The notes beneath the pieces are model-generated. The model had not been told where the DNA came from. It searched no databases and worked only from the letters and a program-made list of their open reading frames with translations. A DNA stretch of 64,000 nt from Artocarpus heterophyllus. Taxonomy: Eukaryota > Streptophyta > Magnoliopsida > Rosales > Moraceae. Shown here in pieces: positions 37,189 through 48,085 of this stretch. The stretch lies in assembly GCA_025403435.1 (NCBI GenBank), contig CM046348.1, forward strand, positions 25,913,899-25,977,898, given 5' to 3'. Each line of letters starts with the position of its first letter. The stretch's first letter is position 1. The position numbers were made by a program, and so were the translations under genes.

Positions 37189-38701
37189 TGTAACGCTCCA
37201 AAATTAATTAAGTAATATTAGTAAGTAAAAATTGTGTAATAGTGTATCAAATTATGGTTTAATTTTAATCTAAGTGTTTTGTAATTATTTTTCTAATCTA
37301 ATAGATTTTTAAATTATTTTTAGTTGTTTTTATTTGTATTTTGAATATTTGGAACAAACAATTTGTCAAATGCTAAATACATCCTGTTTTGCAAAACCGT
37401 GGGCGGCACACAGTTTTTACACAGTGAAACCGCCTAATTTTTCCTCTATTTATTCCCTCTCCTCTCCCTCTCTCTTTCACTCAGCTCTCTCTCACCCTCT
37501 CTCACTCTCCCTCTCACGCTCGTCTCTCTCTCTTCTCTTTGCCTTCCTTTGTCTCTCATTTCTTCTCAAATTTTTGAATCAAAAACAAGTCCAAGCTTTG
37601 ATTTTTAGCAGATTAGAAGCTCGGGAACAAGTTTAGACAATTATAACTTCAAATCAAAGCTTCGATTCGAGGGTTGTTCGTGGATCCGCAAAGCTAACGT
37701 ATAGCCGACCAAAAATTACAATGTGGGACACTGGCATGAGTATTGAGGTAGGACTTCTCTACCCCTTTCCTTGGTAACCTAGTTTTTAAAATGATTTTGG
37801 CCTCAAAGGGATTTTTATTCCAAATGTTTTCAATGATTGATTGAAAAAGGATTTTTATTGCCGGTTTTCATAAACAATAGATTGAGGTGATTCTCATAAT
37901 AAACCTCATAATAAATGTAAATGAAAATACTTGGTAAAAATGAAATTTTTCTAATTATAGAAATATGTATATATGGGCATGATGCCATATCAGAGATCAG
38001 GTCGTGTAGCGTGCAACCTTGGAGGCAGGTCCCAAAACCCAGCTAGGCCACTACGGTGGTGTTATACATATGGTTTGCCTAGGAAAAAGAAGATTATATT
38101 CTTTCTAGGTCGACCAATAAACGATTTTGGTAAGAACAATTTTATTAAATTTTATTTATGTATTCAAGTCTATTTTCTAAATAAGTTTTTGAGTAATGAA
38201 GTTTTCTTTTAAAATTAAATGTTTCTAAAAAATATAGTCCTATTGAGCCTTTTGCTCACGTTTTATTTGTTTTTTTTTTAACTTTCCCCCTTTCTAGGTG
38301 GATATCAGTCTTATGATCGAAGAAGAGTCCACAGACAATACACAGGAGTAGTAGAAGAACCCAGTAGGTTATTTAAATTATTAAATCAAGGCATGTAATA
38401 TTTTAACTCTCTCTTTACTTGGACTGTGGTTGTAATATAATATTGTCAGTACTATGTGTGTGCACAAGATGTGGGTTAATGGGACCCATTCTCGTTTCTT
38501 TTTATTTCTTTGTTACTTTCTTATTGTTTACTTTGATATTCTTATTTGTTTAATTATTATAAATGCTTGTTTTAAAAAAGGTTTTAAAATTTCCACATTT
38601 TCATAATTAATTTAAATACTTAAACTCATGGTTTTACTAAATTTTCACTTAATTAACTTAATTAATCAGCCACGTCACCTCCCGTATTTCGAAACATGAC
38701 A
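37189..38701 (+). repeat. 5' LTR of the truncated chromovirus, internally deleted (1513 bp)
   Basis: It starts TGTAACGCTCC and ends AAACATGACA. Compared with the solo LTR at 18866-21022 it keeps both ends but lacks the middle. At about 37670-37680 (TTCGATTCGAGG, then TTCGTGGATCCGCAAAGC) it jumps over the portion corresponding to roughly 19345-20050. The lost block contains the whole CGGCAGGCCG array. Confidence 0.88.
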
Positions 38702-38704
38702 GAA

Positions 38705-38716
38705 TGGTATCAGAGC
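38705..38716 (+). promoter_or_regulatory. Primer-binding site, initiator tRNA-Met type
   Basis: TGGTATCAGAGC lies three bases after the LTR terminus. This is the same primer type as in the other chromovirus and both copia elements of the window. Confidence 0.92.
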
Positions 38717-38806
38717 TCGAGATTATGAACCTTGGGAATTGTGCACACATATGTATGATAATGAAATACCACTGATAGTCCAAATTTTGTTTTTAGAAGT
38801 GAGAGA

Positions 38807-40320
38807 ATGGCACCTAGACGTCGTTCGACAGCTGACGCCGAGTTTGGAAATGATGAGGGCATGATGAGAGCCATGTTTGCAGCATTTCGATAGATGGTAG
38901 CAAGGGCAAGACTGGAGGATTCTGAGGCTAGTCGTTGACATGCATACTTTAAGAAATTCCATTGTGCGTCTATATCGATTTTTGACAGGAATGGGGACCC
39001 ACAAGTGGTTGAGTATTGGCTCGACTCGATCGTGAAACAGTTGGATACTCTTGGCATGCCAACAGAATATCGTGTGGAGTTTGCAACATATAGGTTCGAA
39101 AGTGGTGCCAATACTTGGTGGAAGCAAGCAAAGGGCTTGGAAAACAATGGTAACATCAGTTGGGACAGGTTTGAGGAGCCAGTTTTATGATCGATACTTT
39201 CCATAAGGATATAGGGATCAGAATGCGACTGAGTTTTATAGATTGCAACAGGGTGATATGTCAATTCGGGAGTATGAGGCAAAGTTCAATGAGCTGGCCA
39301 GGTTTGCTCCATCAACAGTGGCTTCGAAATGCAAAAAGTGCATCAAATTTCAAGAAGGGCTTAAGGCTTCTATTCGATGACAAGTGGTTGCTCTGCAACT
39401 CAAGAGTTTTGGTGAGCTTGTATCGTCAGCAATATCTGTGGAAAATGACTATGCGCATTATTGTGAGAATCAAGCCAAGATGTCAAGAGGACCGTAGAGG
39501 AGCGGCAGGAGGAGCACCAGTAGTCGACCACCTCTGGGAAAGAACAAACAAGGTAGCATGAGTAGTGGTAGTAGCAATTCATCTAGCAGCGGGCACAGCA
39601 ACTCCTATAGCTTTCCCTGTCACTATTGCCAGCAACCAGGACACATCAAGAGGAATTGCCCAATCAGGAGTGCTCACCTATGACTTCAGACCGGAGAAGG
39701 AGCCAGTTACCAACCCCAAGCTCAGACGCTACCTCCGCCTCAGCAGTACCCTTAGCTTCAATTCCATTAGTTCTCTCCCCAACAATCGCACTACCCAGCA
39801 CAAGGACACCAGCAGTAGAACTTCCAGCGCAATGCCCCTCGGTATCGAGTGCAGAGTACAGCCAATGTGCAGTCATCTCCATCGCAATAGTATTGGCCAA
39901 CTAACCCAGGACCTAGTAATACTAGTAGAGGAAAAGGGAAGACCCAAGTGCAGGTTCATACCATGATGACAAGGAGTTCGGATGCCTAGATCAACAACAT
40001 GGTTATAGATGGTATGATCCTAGTTTGTCAATCTCTAGCTCACGTTTTGTTCGATACTGGTGCCACTCATTCTCTTATTTCAAGTTCTTTTGTACATGCC
40101 TTAGGGTTAGAGATAAAAGAGTTTGATGAACCCCTAGTTATAGCTTCACCCTTGGGGCGGGTGTGTATGAATTGTATATGTAAAGCTTGTAAAATAAAGA
40201 TTGGGGATGAGATTTTAAAGAGTGATTTGATCGTAATCCCCATGAGTATGTATAATGTAATCCTAGGAATGGACTGGCTATCCAGGTATAATGCAGTTGT
40301 AGACTGTTAGCTTACGAGAG
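38807..40320 (+). pseudogene. Chromovirus gag-protease, broken
   Basis: The likely start is the ATG at 38807 (MAPRRRSTADAE). In-frame stops appear within 150 bases (TAG and TGA near 38893 and 38935). Gag homology continues at 39005-39187 (EYWLDSIVKQLDTLGMP, ANTWWKQAKGL) and, after a frame change, at 39187-39400. A complete CCHC zinc knuckle (CHYCQQPGHIKRNC) is at about 39620-39660. The protease at 39999-40310 is open, with the catalytic DTGA at residues 19-22 of that frame and the ILGMDWLSRYNAVVDC block. The role would be capsid formation and polyprotein cleavage. The gene ends with the element's truncation. Confidence 0.85.
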
Positions 40321-40364
40321 TAACCCTAGTGTCTGATAGGGGGACACCGATCACTTATCAGGGT

Positions 40365-40985
40365 GGTCTTTCTGGGTGAACCTACAATAAGAAGAGGGAC
40401 GCTTTGGAGGTAAGGGCATCAATGCAGTGCTGGCCAAAGGCTTTTTGACCCTCAAGTTAAGTACTTGTTTGGCAGAGTATATGAGCTGAGTTAGTAGGGA
40501 AGAGCATGTTACCTCAAGCTACAGTAATGCGCTCAATTTATAGGCTACCAATTGAATCAAGTTCTAAGTGGGTTTTTCCCATGAACTATATGCCACATCA
40601 AGACCTATCAGAAGGTAGGTGACAAGTGTCGTGATCCCCACCAAAGGTTTGGTCTCTATCTGAGGGTTGGAATGAGGTCAAATGTCAACCTTTTGTGCAA
40701 GTTGCTGCCTAGTTGTAGGCTCTGACAGTACGACTTGAGCACGTGTTCTTCTTGAGGAGGTGACGCCCTATGTCGTAGCCAGTTGAGGTTCTAAGGAGCA
40801 CCTCGAGTGAAAGAGCCAAGCACATGGAGTTGCAAATTGCCTTTTCAATGATGTTGTCAAGCACGACGGCCAAGCTGCCACAGAGGCAGACCTCAGGGAT
40901 GGCGTCAGGCACACCCCCAACAATAGGACTACACAAAAACCGCCGGCCGCTGGCGCCTGCACCAGCGCTCAACTTGCCTAAAACA
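40365..40985 (-). mobile_element. Tat-type LTR fragment
   Basis: Sequence from GGGTGAACCTACAATAAGAAG through ATTTATAGGCTACCA and GGTAGGTGACAAGTGTC to CACCCCCAACAATAGG is clearly homologous, but diverged, to the LTR at 41786-42426 and its adjoining polypurine region. The first ~80 bases of the LTR are missing, so the junction with the truncated chromovirus at about 40364 is a breakpoint in both elements. The LTR end is near 40922. Confidence 0.7.
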
Positions 40986-41044
40986 AAAGGGGTTTATGTC
41001 AGCAACTTGCCCATTGGCAGGTTCAATCCGTCTACCTACATATG

Positions 41045-41785
41045 TTGGCGGGCGGGTACGGTTTAAAATTTTAGGGGACAGGTTTAAACCGAACCTGCCC
41101 ACCTAATTCTTTTAAAAAAAAATCCTAATCTAAACCCTTCCCCACTCCCCAGGCCCTTTTATTTTACCCTAAACTTAACAAAAAACAATTGATTTCATGG
41201 TTTTCACCCTCAAATTTCCCCCCTTTCTTCTTTTCCTCCCACTTCCAGATTCCAGTTCTAAGTCTTCCGATCCGAGAATCTAACTATAGTGGTAGACACT
41301 AGTGGCACTTTGTGGCTATCTTCCCCTCTGGTGGCACTTGGTGGTTATTCGACTTCAGTAGCAGTCTTCCCCTCAAGTGGCTATCTTCCTCTTCCATCCG
41401 CTGGCGGCTGGCATCCTCCGTCCTCGTCCTCCATTGATTCTTCTTTGCTTTGTAAGTTTTTTTTTTCCAAACTTCAAAGTCATCTTCCATTCAAGTCTTT
41501 GATTTGTACTGCTTGTGTTTAAAACTATCATCTGCACACTTTATTCCTCATCATTATAGTTTGCTCTCCATTAACTGTAATTGCTTTCAGTTTTACTATT
41601 GTTATTTCCCAAAAAATAGTATTACAATTTACTTTTCATTTTTAGCTTGTCTTTTGCTTCACCATTGATCTTTTTTTTTGTTGTCCATTGGACTTCATCG
41701 CATACCTGCCACAGCCAATAAATAATATAAAACCAACAATTTTCTTTTAGATATATAACTAGGATTAGAGATTATGTATATCAGG
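41045..41785 (+). mobile_element. hAT-like transposon 5' fragment
   Basis: GGCGGGCGGGTACGGTTTAAAATTTTAGGGGACAGG followed by its inverted partner (AAACCGAACCTGCCCACC) resembles the subterminal structure of plant autonomous hAT elements. A C-rich leader and a short open segment (41289-41522) ending in a donor-like GTAAG near 41452 follow. No transposase motif is visible, and the Tat LTR interrupts it at 41786. This is an inference from subterminal pattern only. Confidence 0.4.
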
Positions 41786-42426
41786 TGTTGATTCTTATCG
41801 AGATCCGGCGTCGAATCAACACCACGTACCACTGCGCACGGTGTCTAGCTCTTCTTGGCTCACCTTTGCCCTATCGGGTGTACCTGCAACAAGAAAATGG
41901 ACGCTTCAGAGGTGAGAGAAAAGGTGTCAGTCAATAGACAAGGGCTCTCCGATGCTCAAGGTAAAGGTTGCTCACCAGAGGATGGGAGCTTGTTAGGTGA
42001 GAAGGTGCATCATCCTAAAATGCAATAAATGCATCCTATTTATAGGCTACCATTTGGATCGAGTATCAGGTGGGTTTTGCCCATAAATCAGGTGTCACAT
42101 CAAGGCATGTCAAGCAGTAGGTGACAAGTGTCATGTCCCTCCATCAACGGATTGGCCTCTATCAGACGGTGAGTTGTTTGCCATTTGTTGGCTTGTGGTG
42201 GCGAGTAGCAATCCACTTGTGAATGAGAATAATCCAACCCGATCTGGTTCATAGCCCGAGGTGGCAACCTACTGAGGTGCAGCCCTAGAGACTGTGAGAA
42301 GCACCTCGGATGCAATGTCTGTTGTCATCGGGGTCGATAGTTTGCTCCTTGGTAGCTCTACTGAGCTGTTTGGCCGACCACTTGGAGCTCGTCTCCTCGA
42401 CGGCGACGCTGAGCTCACCCTCAACA
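41786..42426 (-). repeat. 3' LTR of the Tat element (641 bp)
   Basis: It begins TGTTGATTC and ends CTCAACA, so the LTR has matching TGTTGA/TCAACA termini. The start aligns with 63736 onward. Adjoining TTAGCCCCTAGTTC is a purine tract on the minus strand (AACTAGGGGCTAA), as expected next to a 3' LTR. Confidence 0.82.
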
Positions 42427-42811
42427 TTAGCCCCTAGTTCATATGGTCAATGTCCAACCGGGTGGACTACGCCGAGTGGGTGAGGTCGGCTAGAGAAAGA
42501 AGACCAAAAGGCATTTCGAAGTGGTGTGAGACGAAAGGTCGCGTAGATCAATCAGGGGACACGTGTCACTCTGCAGTCGACTGCACCGCCTGTCAGGCGT
42601 AAGCATCATGCCTTTTCATTTTCAGCGCCTAGATTTCTCACCTGAAATGCCTATAAATAGGGCCTTTCTTCGTATCATTTTCATGCAATTAAGGTCAGAT
42701 TTCGTATCCAAGAGCTTTCAGCTGTTGAGCTATAGTTTCTTAGACCAAAAACTTCATGTTCCCAAACTTCCACAGCCCAATCAGGTAACTTCCCGAGAAG
42801 CACAAAAAATG

Positions 42812-45357
42812 AATGATGTGTTAGATTCTCAAAACGTCGACATTTCCTGGTCGAAAAGCATCCTAGAGGCCAACTCGTCCACCGTTCAAGTTGATATCGA
42901 GAACATGTTCCCAAAGCGGAACGGGGCCAACCAACTCGAACAAATATTGAGGGTCGACTCTTAGACAATCCTCGAGTAGGAATTCCTCAACTTGCTCGAT
43001 GGGGAACGCCCGGTAAGGCCATGCAGGGGCAAAAACCCTTACATCAGGGCAGCCACCGTAGGCTCCTCCTGAGTTACTGCCTAGGAGCGAGCTGAGCTGG
43101 AGGCAGCCGGTGATGTTTCGAGCACATCTGGCCAAAATTTTGGGGCCCCTGTCCAGGTAATGGGGCAAGATTACAATGGACATCTCCGATGAGGAGCGTG
43201 CAGCAAAAGAGGTAGAGGGGGCAGAATAGCCCAAAATAGAAGAGGACAAGCGGTCCGAGTCACCCGGGTCCGAGGGGTGACAGCCTATAGGGTAACCCCG
43301 CCTGGGCAGACTTCGACAGCAGCCTATACCAACACTATAATGAAGTCTCGGCTAGAGGACCTACGCGTTGAGTTCAACATCCCAGACGACGTGATCCTTA
43401 TCATACCCGAGGAGAATGATTCATCCCAGGAGCCGCCCGAGGGGTGCATAATGCTCAATGTTGAGTTTTTCAGGGCTGAGCTACGCCTCCCATTCCACCC
43501 ATTCCTTTGTCGGGCACTTAACGATTTCAATGTGTGCCCAGCTCAGCTGAACTCGAACAATTACAAGTCATTGATCGGGATATACATACTATAGAGATAC
43601 CATCGAGCAACTAAAGTGTCGCTGGAAGCATTTAAACAGGTATATAAAATGAAGAAGCTTCCTCGGCAGTTCGGGTGGTATTATGTCACCAGCTTTAGGA
43701 AAGACTTTATTTTAGGCAACCCTGACTCGGACAAACTCTAGAAGTATGAGTGGTTCTATGTCGAAGATAATTATTTAGCCCAAGCTAGTGAGGCCATCCC
43801 TACTGACCAGCTTATGCCGAGGACGTTCGAACAAGAGCACGTGTGGTCTAAGAGGCCCTGGGCATCAAGCCATGTGATTAGGGCGGTCGAAGACTTGTTC
43901 GAGAAGTCAAAAGCCACTAGGTAGCAGTCTTTCCTGCTTGGGAAGGAGACTTTTTCTGGTTATTGCTAGTTCAGGGAACCCAGCGGAACAAATCCCCCAC
44001 CAATCCACCCTGCCCGGTCTATCAGGTAGGTGACAGTGCCAAGCCAAGCGTCGTGGACGTCCTAGGGCCAAGCACTTCCTGATCCAGGTGGCCGACGGAG
44101 GAGCCATCATTGTCTAGCTCAGAAGACTCGTTGAGTGGCTCCTTCGATGTGGGGCCACCCATGGCTGACGAGGACCTCGAGGACGTGATCCGGCTCATTA
44201 ACCCGTCTCACCAACTTTGGATCAGAGGTCAGCCCAGAGTTTTTTTTTTTTTGTGCCGACCTAATTTTGACTTGGGGAGATTTTGGCTTGTAGAAATGTC
44301 TTCACGGTCGAGCACAACAGCTGAGAGGTGGGCTCTTATGGAGAGCCTCAGGAAAAAGAAAGGCAAGGCCGTGGAGGTCGGGAGAAAGCACAAGCAAACT
44401 CTGAGGAAGGAACTTCCCCCGCGACCTAAGCAGGTACCCACTACAGTCCAAGAACAACCACCCCAGCCTCCGAGGACCAAGGCTTCATCGAGTGAGACCC
44501 CGCCCACCGACGATACCATCGTGGTGCCTTCACAAGACCCCCCGAGGAAACGTCTGAACTATGGCCAAACCATTCTGAAGCGCCTTGGGGATGTGATGCC
44601 CCAGGAGGACTTTTTGGTGAACCTCTGAGGGGAGGATTTCCAAGGCCTGTCCGATGCGGCCTTCCACTCTGCCACCACAGTAAGTGCTTGTCCAACCGAG
44701 CCTCTTGACCTTTACTTTTCTTCCCATCGAGCACTGAAGTTTTGTTATCCTCAGATGAGCACCTTCTTGCATATGGCCTACTTAACAGGGCTGAAGGAAT
44801 TCAACAAGGAAAAAGAGAGGCATAAGAAGACCTTCCTCGACAAATTAGAGGTCGAAAGGAAGCTCGATGCTAGGAATATCAAGCTAGAACAAATCAAGGC
44901 GTCTCTCTCTCGAGCCGAAGAGGAAGCTCAGAAGGCCAAGGAGGACACCGTTTAGGCCAAGGCGGAGGCCGAGGAGGCATTAAAAGAGGTTAGGCAGGCA
45001 AAGGACAAGGCTGCTCGGATCAAAGAGCAGCTGGTGGCTCTACAAGCTGAGCAACAGTGATTTTTAGAGGAGCTCCCTGGCTGACTCACCCATGCCATAG
45101 AGGAATTCAAGGCGTCTCTAGAGTATGTCGATTACTACTACTTCGGCGTGACAGACCTCCGAGATCATCTATTTAGGCAGCACCCTGAGGATGAGGGCTT
45201 TGACTGGTCATTCATAGTCAAGCTAGAGCAAGGCGCTGCTCAGCGACAGAAAGGCAAGGAGGTTGTCGAAGTGGACGGTGACGACAACAGGGACGAATAG
45301 AGCACCGACGGCGGTGGAGGCAAGGAAGGCAATGCCAGGGATGGGACCCAGGCTTAG
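42812..45357 (+). pseudogene. Antisense ORF of the Tat element, putative gypsy-type transposon (Transposase_28-like) protein
   Basis: This ORF runs on the strand opposite to gag-pol. Segments from 42812-42963, 43277-43592 and 43593-43921 carry a conserved block (GCIMLNVEFFRAELRLPFHP, then FLCRALNDFNVCPAQLNSNN, then LPRQFGWYYVTSFR and YEWFYVEDNYL) that resembles the plant 'putative gypsy type transposon' domain family. 44110-44628 is a low-complexity, charged, proline-rich linker. 44755-45300 is a strong coiled coil (KEKERHKKTFLDKLEVERKL, LSRAEEEAQKAKED), ending in an acidic tail. Stops at about 42961, 43592, 43740, 43921 and 44955 break it. The function of such antisense ORFs is not known. 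Position and orientation match antisense additional ORFs described in Tat elements. Confidence 0.75.
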
Positions 45358-46300
45358 GCCATCATTTTTGTTTTTTGTTGTTTTGTTTATTTTTGGCCGG
45401 GATTGAGAGGTGCTCAGTTAACTATACCTCCCCACCAGCACTCATTTATATATTTTTGTTTCCAAGTTTATCGCTTCTCGAATTTTTTGTATATTATGTT
45501 TTTTCCCAAGTGCGATTGTTCTTGGAGATATATTTTCAAGTTTCTGGGTGAGGGGTTTCTCGAGAACGTAGTTAAGCCTTCATCTTCGTCGAGTTAACAT
45601 AGACCTTAGCCTCAAAATTGAATTAGGAATTCAGACAAGTTGGATACTCCTCGAGAGGGGCATTCCTAAACTATGTTTTTTGAGCTTCTGTCTTTTCAAT
45701 TTATATTGATGCCAAGTGTGTTGTCTCGATGATTACCGAGTTAATCCAAGCAGGGAGGGTATCCCTGTTTTCTCGGTTGGGCAGAGTACAACGGCATGTG
45801 AATGCCCTATACCCTATCATTATCGAGTTAATCTAAGCAGGGAAAGTATCCATGTTTTCTCATTCGAGCAGTGCATAACGGCTTGTGAATATCCTATACC
45901 CTGTCGCCCCCCTAGACTTATTTAAGTTTGAGGAAACTTTGCAAGTCTAATATTGGTCGCGTATATAGCTGTGCTAGGCGACTCATTGGGTGGTCTGCAT
46001 GGTGACAAACCTAACAATTGTGAGGTGTCGATTAGCCCCTAGTCTGATTATTAGGACGAGTCTCCTTTTTTGTGAGTTGTTGTCTAGTCCTCCAGGCTAG
46101 AGTTACGGTATCCCTCTTTGGGTCTATTCATTTCCCTTAAACACATTGCTCAATGGAATGGTGTAGGAAATTTACATTTCATTGATGTGTAGTATTTACA
46201 TCCGAGTCCTATTGAATAGGTTTAGTTACAAAAGGAATTATAGCCAAAGGTCAAAAAAGGTTTCTAGCATCGGTTTAGCAAAAGAATCTTTTAAGGAGCT
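45358..46300. other. Tat internal spacer between the antisense ORF and integrase
   Basis: This is non-coding sequence inside the Tat element, where the antisense ORF and pol converge. It holds the 87-bp tandem repeat listed separately. I see no other motif. Confidence 0.65.
45733..45906. repeat. Two-copy 87-bp tandem repeat in the Tat spacer
   Basis: Copy 1 is 45733-45819 and copy 2 is 45820-45906. They align without gaps, for example TTACCGAGTTAATCCAAGCA versus TTATCGAGTTAATCTAAGCA, and GGCATGTGAATGCCCTATAC versus GGCTTGTGAATATCCTATAC. The differences suggest an old duplication. Confidence 0.88.
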
Positions 46301-46380
46301 CGGCATTCTAAGGATGGCTGAGCTGGTTTCCCTCCATGTCGGATAGTTTGTATGTGCCTGGCCGAATGATGTTGACGATC

Positions 46381-47490
46381 CTATACAGCCCATCCCACTT
46401 TGGACCAAAAGACCCCAACCTGGGCTGCTGTACCGTGACCTTTTTCAGCACCAAATCTTTGATTTTGAAACTCCTCGGTTGGACTCGCTTGTTGTAGTAT
46501 CGAGCAACGACTTGATTCCAAGCAGCATTGTGAATTTTGGCCTGTTTTTTTTTCTTTGAGTAAGTCCAGCTCGGATATCATGACCTCGATGTTCTAGGTT
46601 TCCTCGTAGTGCTCGATCCTATAGCTCGGCAACCCCACCTACACCAAAATGACAACTTCTGCCCTGTACATAAGGGAGAACAGGGTCTCTCTGGTAGTTG
46701 TTCAGGCAGTCGTTTGGTAAGCCCAGAGTACTTTTGGGAGCTCGTCAATCCATGCTCCCTTAAGGCCTTCGAGCTTTTTCTTCAAGTTGTCCTTGATTGT
46801 TTTGTTGACTACCTCTACTTGGCCATTGCTCTGAGGGTAGCTCGGAGAGGAGAAAACTTTCTTGATGCTGAGCTACTCGCACAGGTAGAGGAGATTAATG
46901 GATTCGAATTGTTTAGCGTTGTTGGTCACGATCATGTATGGGATTCTTAATCGACAAATAATGTTCTTTCACATGAAGTTGGTACATTTTGCTTCGGTCA
47001 TATTGGTGCACGGTTATACTTCAACCCATTTAGTGAGACAGTCTATTGCCACGATGTAGTACTTAAATTGTGATCGAGCTTACGGGAGGGGTCCGATCAA
47101 GTCGATAGCCCACTTGGCAAATGGCCACGCCGATGTAACTAAAGTGAGTGGCTAGACATGGTGTCTAGGCACCCTTGTAAATTCTGGCATTTAAGGCATT
47201 TTCGTGTAAAATCCTTACAATCCTGCTCCATGGTTGGCTAGTAGTAGCCCTGTCGAAGACATTTTTGGGCTAAGGATCGCCCCCCAGAATAGTTACTACA
47301 TAGGCTTTCGTGGATCTCCTTCATTAGGTATTTGGCTTCTTTGGGGCCTATGCACTTTAAACATAGCGTGGTGTAGCCTCGTCTATATAATTTCCCACCG
47401 ATCATCGAATACCAAGCCAAGTTATTGCGTATCTGATGTGACTCTTCTCAGTCATCGGGCAATTCAGCTGTGGTCAAGTATCGAATGATG
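46381..47490 (-). pseudogene. Tat integrase, catalytically substituted
   Basis: On the minus strand the zinc-binding region keeps a CxxC (KCLKCQ near 47180). The first catalytic Asp is present in AIDCLTKWVEV near 47020-47050. The second Asp block reads TNNAKQFE near 46905-46940, with Asn where the family has Asp. The third block keeps Glu in [10 protein letters not shown] near 46790-46825. The C-terminal region is 46381-46580. Integrase inserts the DNA copy into the chromosome, and loss of one DDE residue plus frame breaks rule that out here. The substitution fits a G-to-A change. Confidence 0.8.
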
Positions 47491-47498
47491 GGGTCCAT

Positions 47499-48053
47499 CT
47501 AAGTGGTCTTGAGTTCCTCGGCTATATTCGCCACTTCTCTGTGTATGCTTGGCTCGGCTAGCCTTTCGATGGGGACCAAATCCAAGTTGCTATCGTCGAG
47601 GCCTGAGGCTAGTTGAGCAAAGGCGTCTGCTTCTGTGTTTTTCGACCTGGAGATCTGCTTGAATAAGTAAAACTTAAATTGTCTGAGCAATAGCTTGACC
47701 TCTTGTAAGTATGCGGCCATTGAGTCCGTTCAAGCTTGGAATACTCCAGTGACTTGTTGGATGACGAGCATTAAGTCACTATGAATGAGTATATGGTCTA
47801 CCCCAAGATCTCTGGTGATTCGAAGTCTGGCTAGGAGTGCTTTGTACTCTACTTCATTGTTTAAGGCCTTGAAGTCGAATCGGAGTGCGTAGATCACCTT
47901 GTATCCGTCCGGGCTTATTAATATCAGCCCAGCACCTGATCCTTCTACATAGGAAGATCCGTCAACAAAGAGCTTCCACTTTGGCTCTGAGGTGGCACAA
48001 TCCTTGCTACAACTGGAGGCGTCTGGCACTTCTATTGGCGCTTTTTCTGCCAA
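47499..48053 (-). pseudogene. Tat second (archaeal-type) RNase H domain
   Basis: The minus-strand frame 47730-48053 reads KWKLFVDGSSYVEGSGAG, then NNEVEYKALLARL and HSDLMLVIQQVTG. These are the Asp-Glu-Asp pattern and spacing of the additional RNase H found in Tat-lineage polyproteins. The downstream part at 47499-47720 continues the connection to integrase (SRSKNTEADAFAQLAS). A stop separates the two segments, but the active-site residues are still readable. Confidence 0.83.
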
Positions 48054-48085
48054 CGGTGTGCCTTGCTAGACATCAATAAATTCGA

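Larger units (their letters stand above)
37189..40364 (+). mobile_element. Truncated Ty3-gypsy chromovirus, plus strand
   Basis: The 5' LTR (37189-38701) is followed by an initiator-tRNA-Met primer-binding site, gag, zinc knuckle and protease. Homology to the minus-strand element at 5357-17747 stops about 40364 (after TATCAGGGTGG), just past the protease. RT, RNase H, integrase and the 3' LTR are missing, and Tat-type LTR sequence follows directly. It is therefore a 3'-truncated element, lost by deletion or recombination. Confidence 0.88.
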
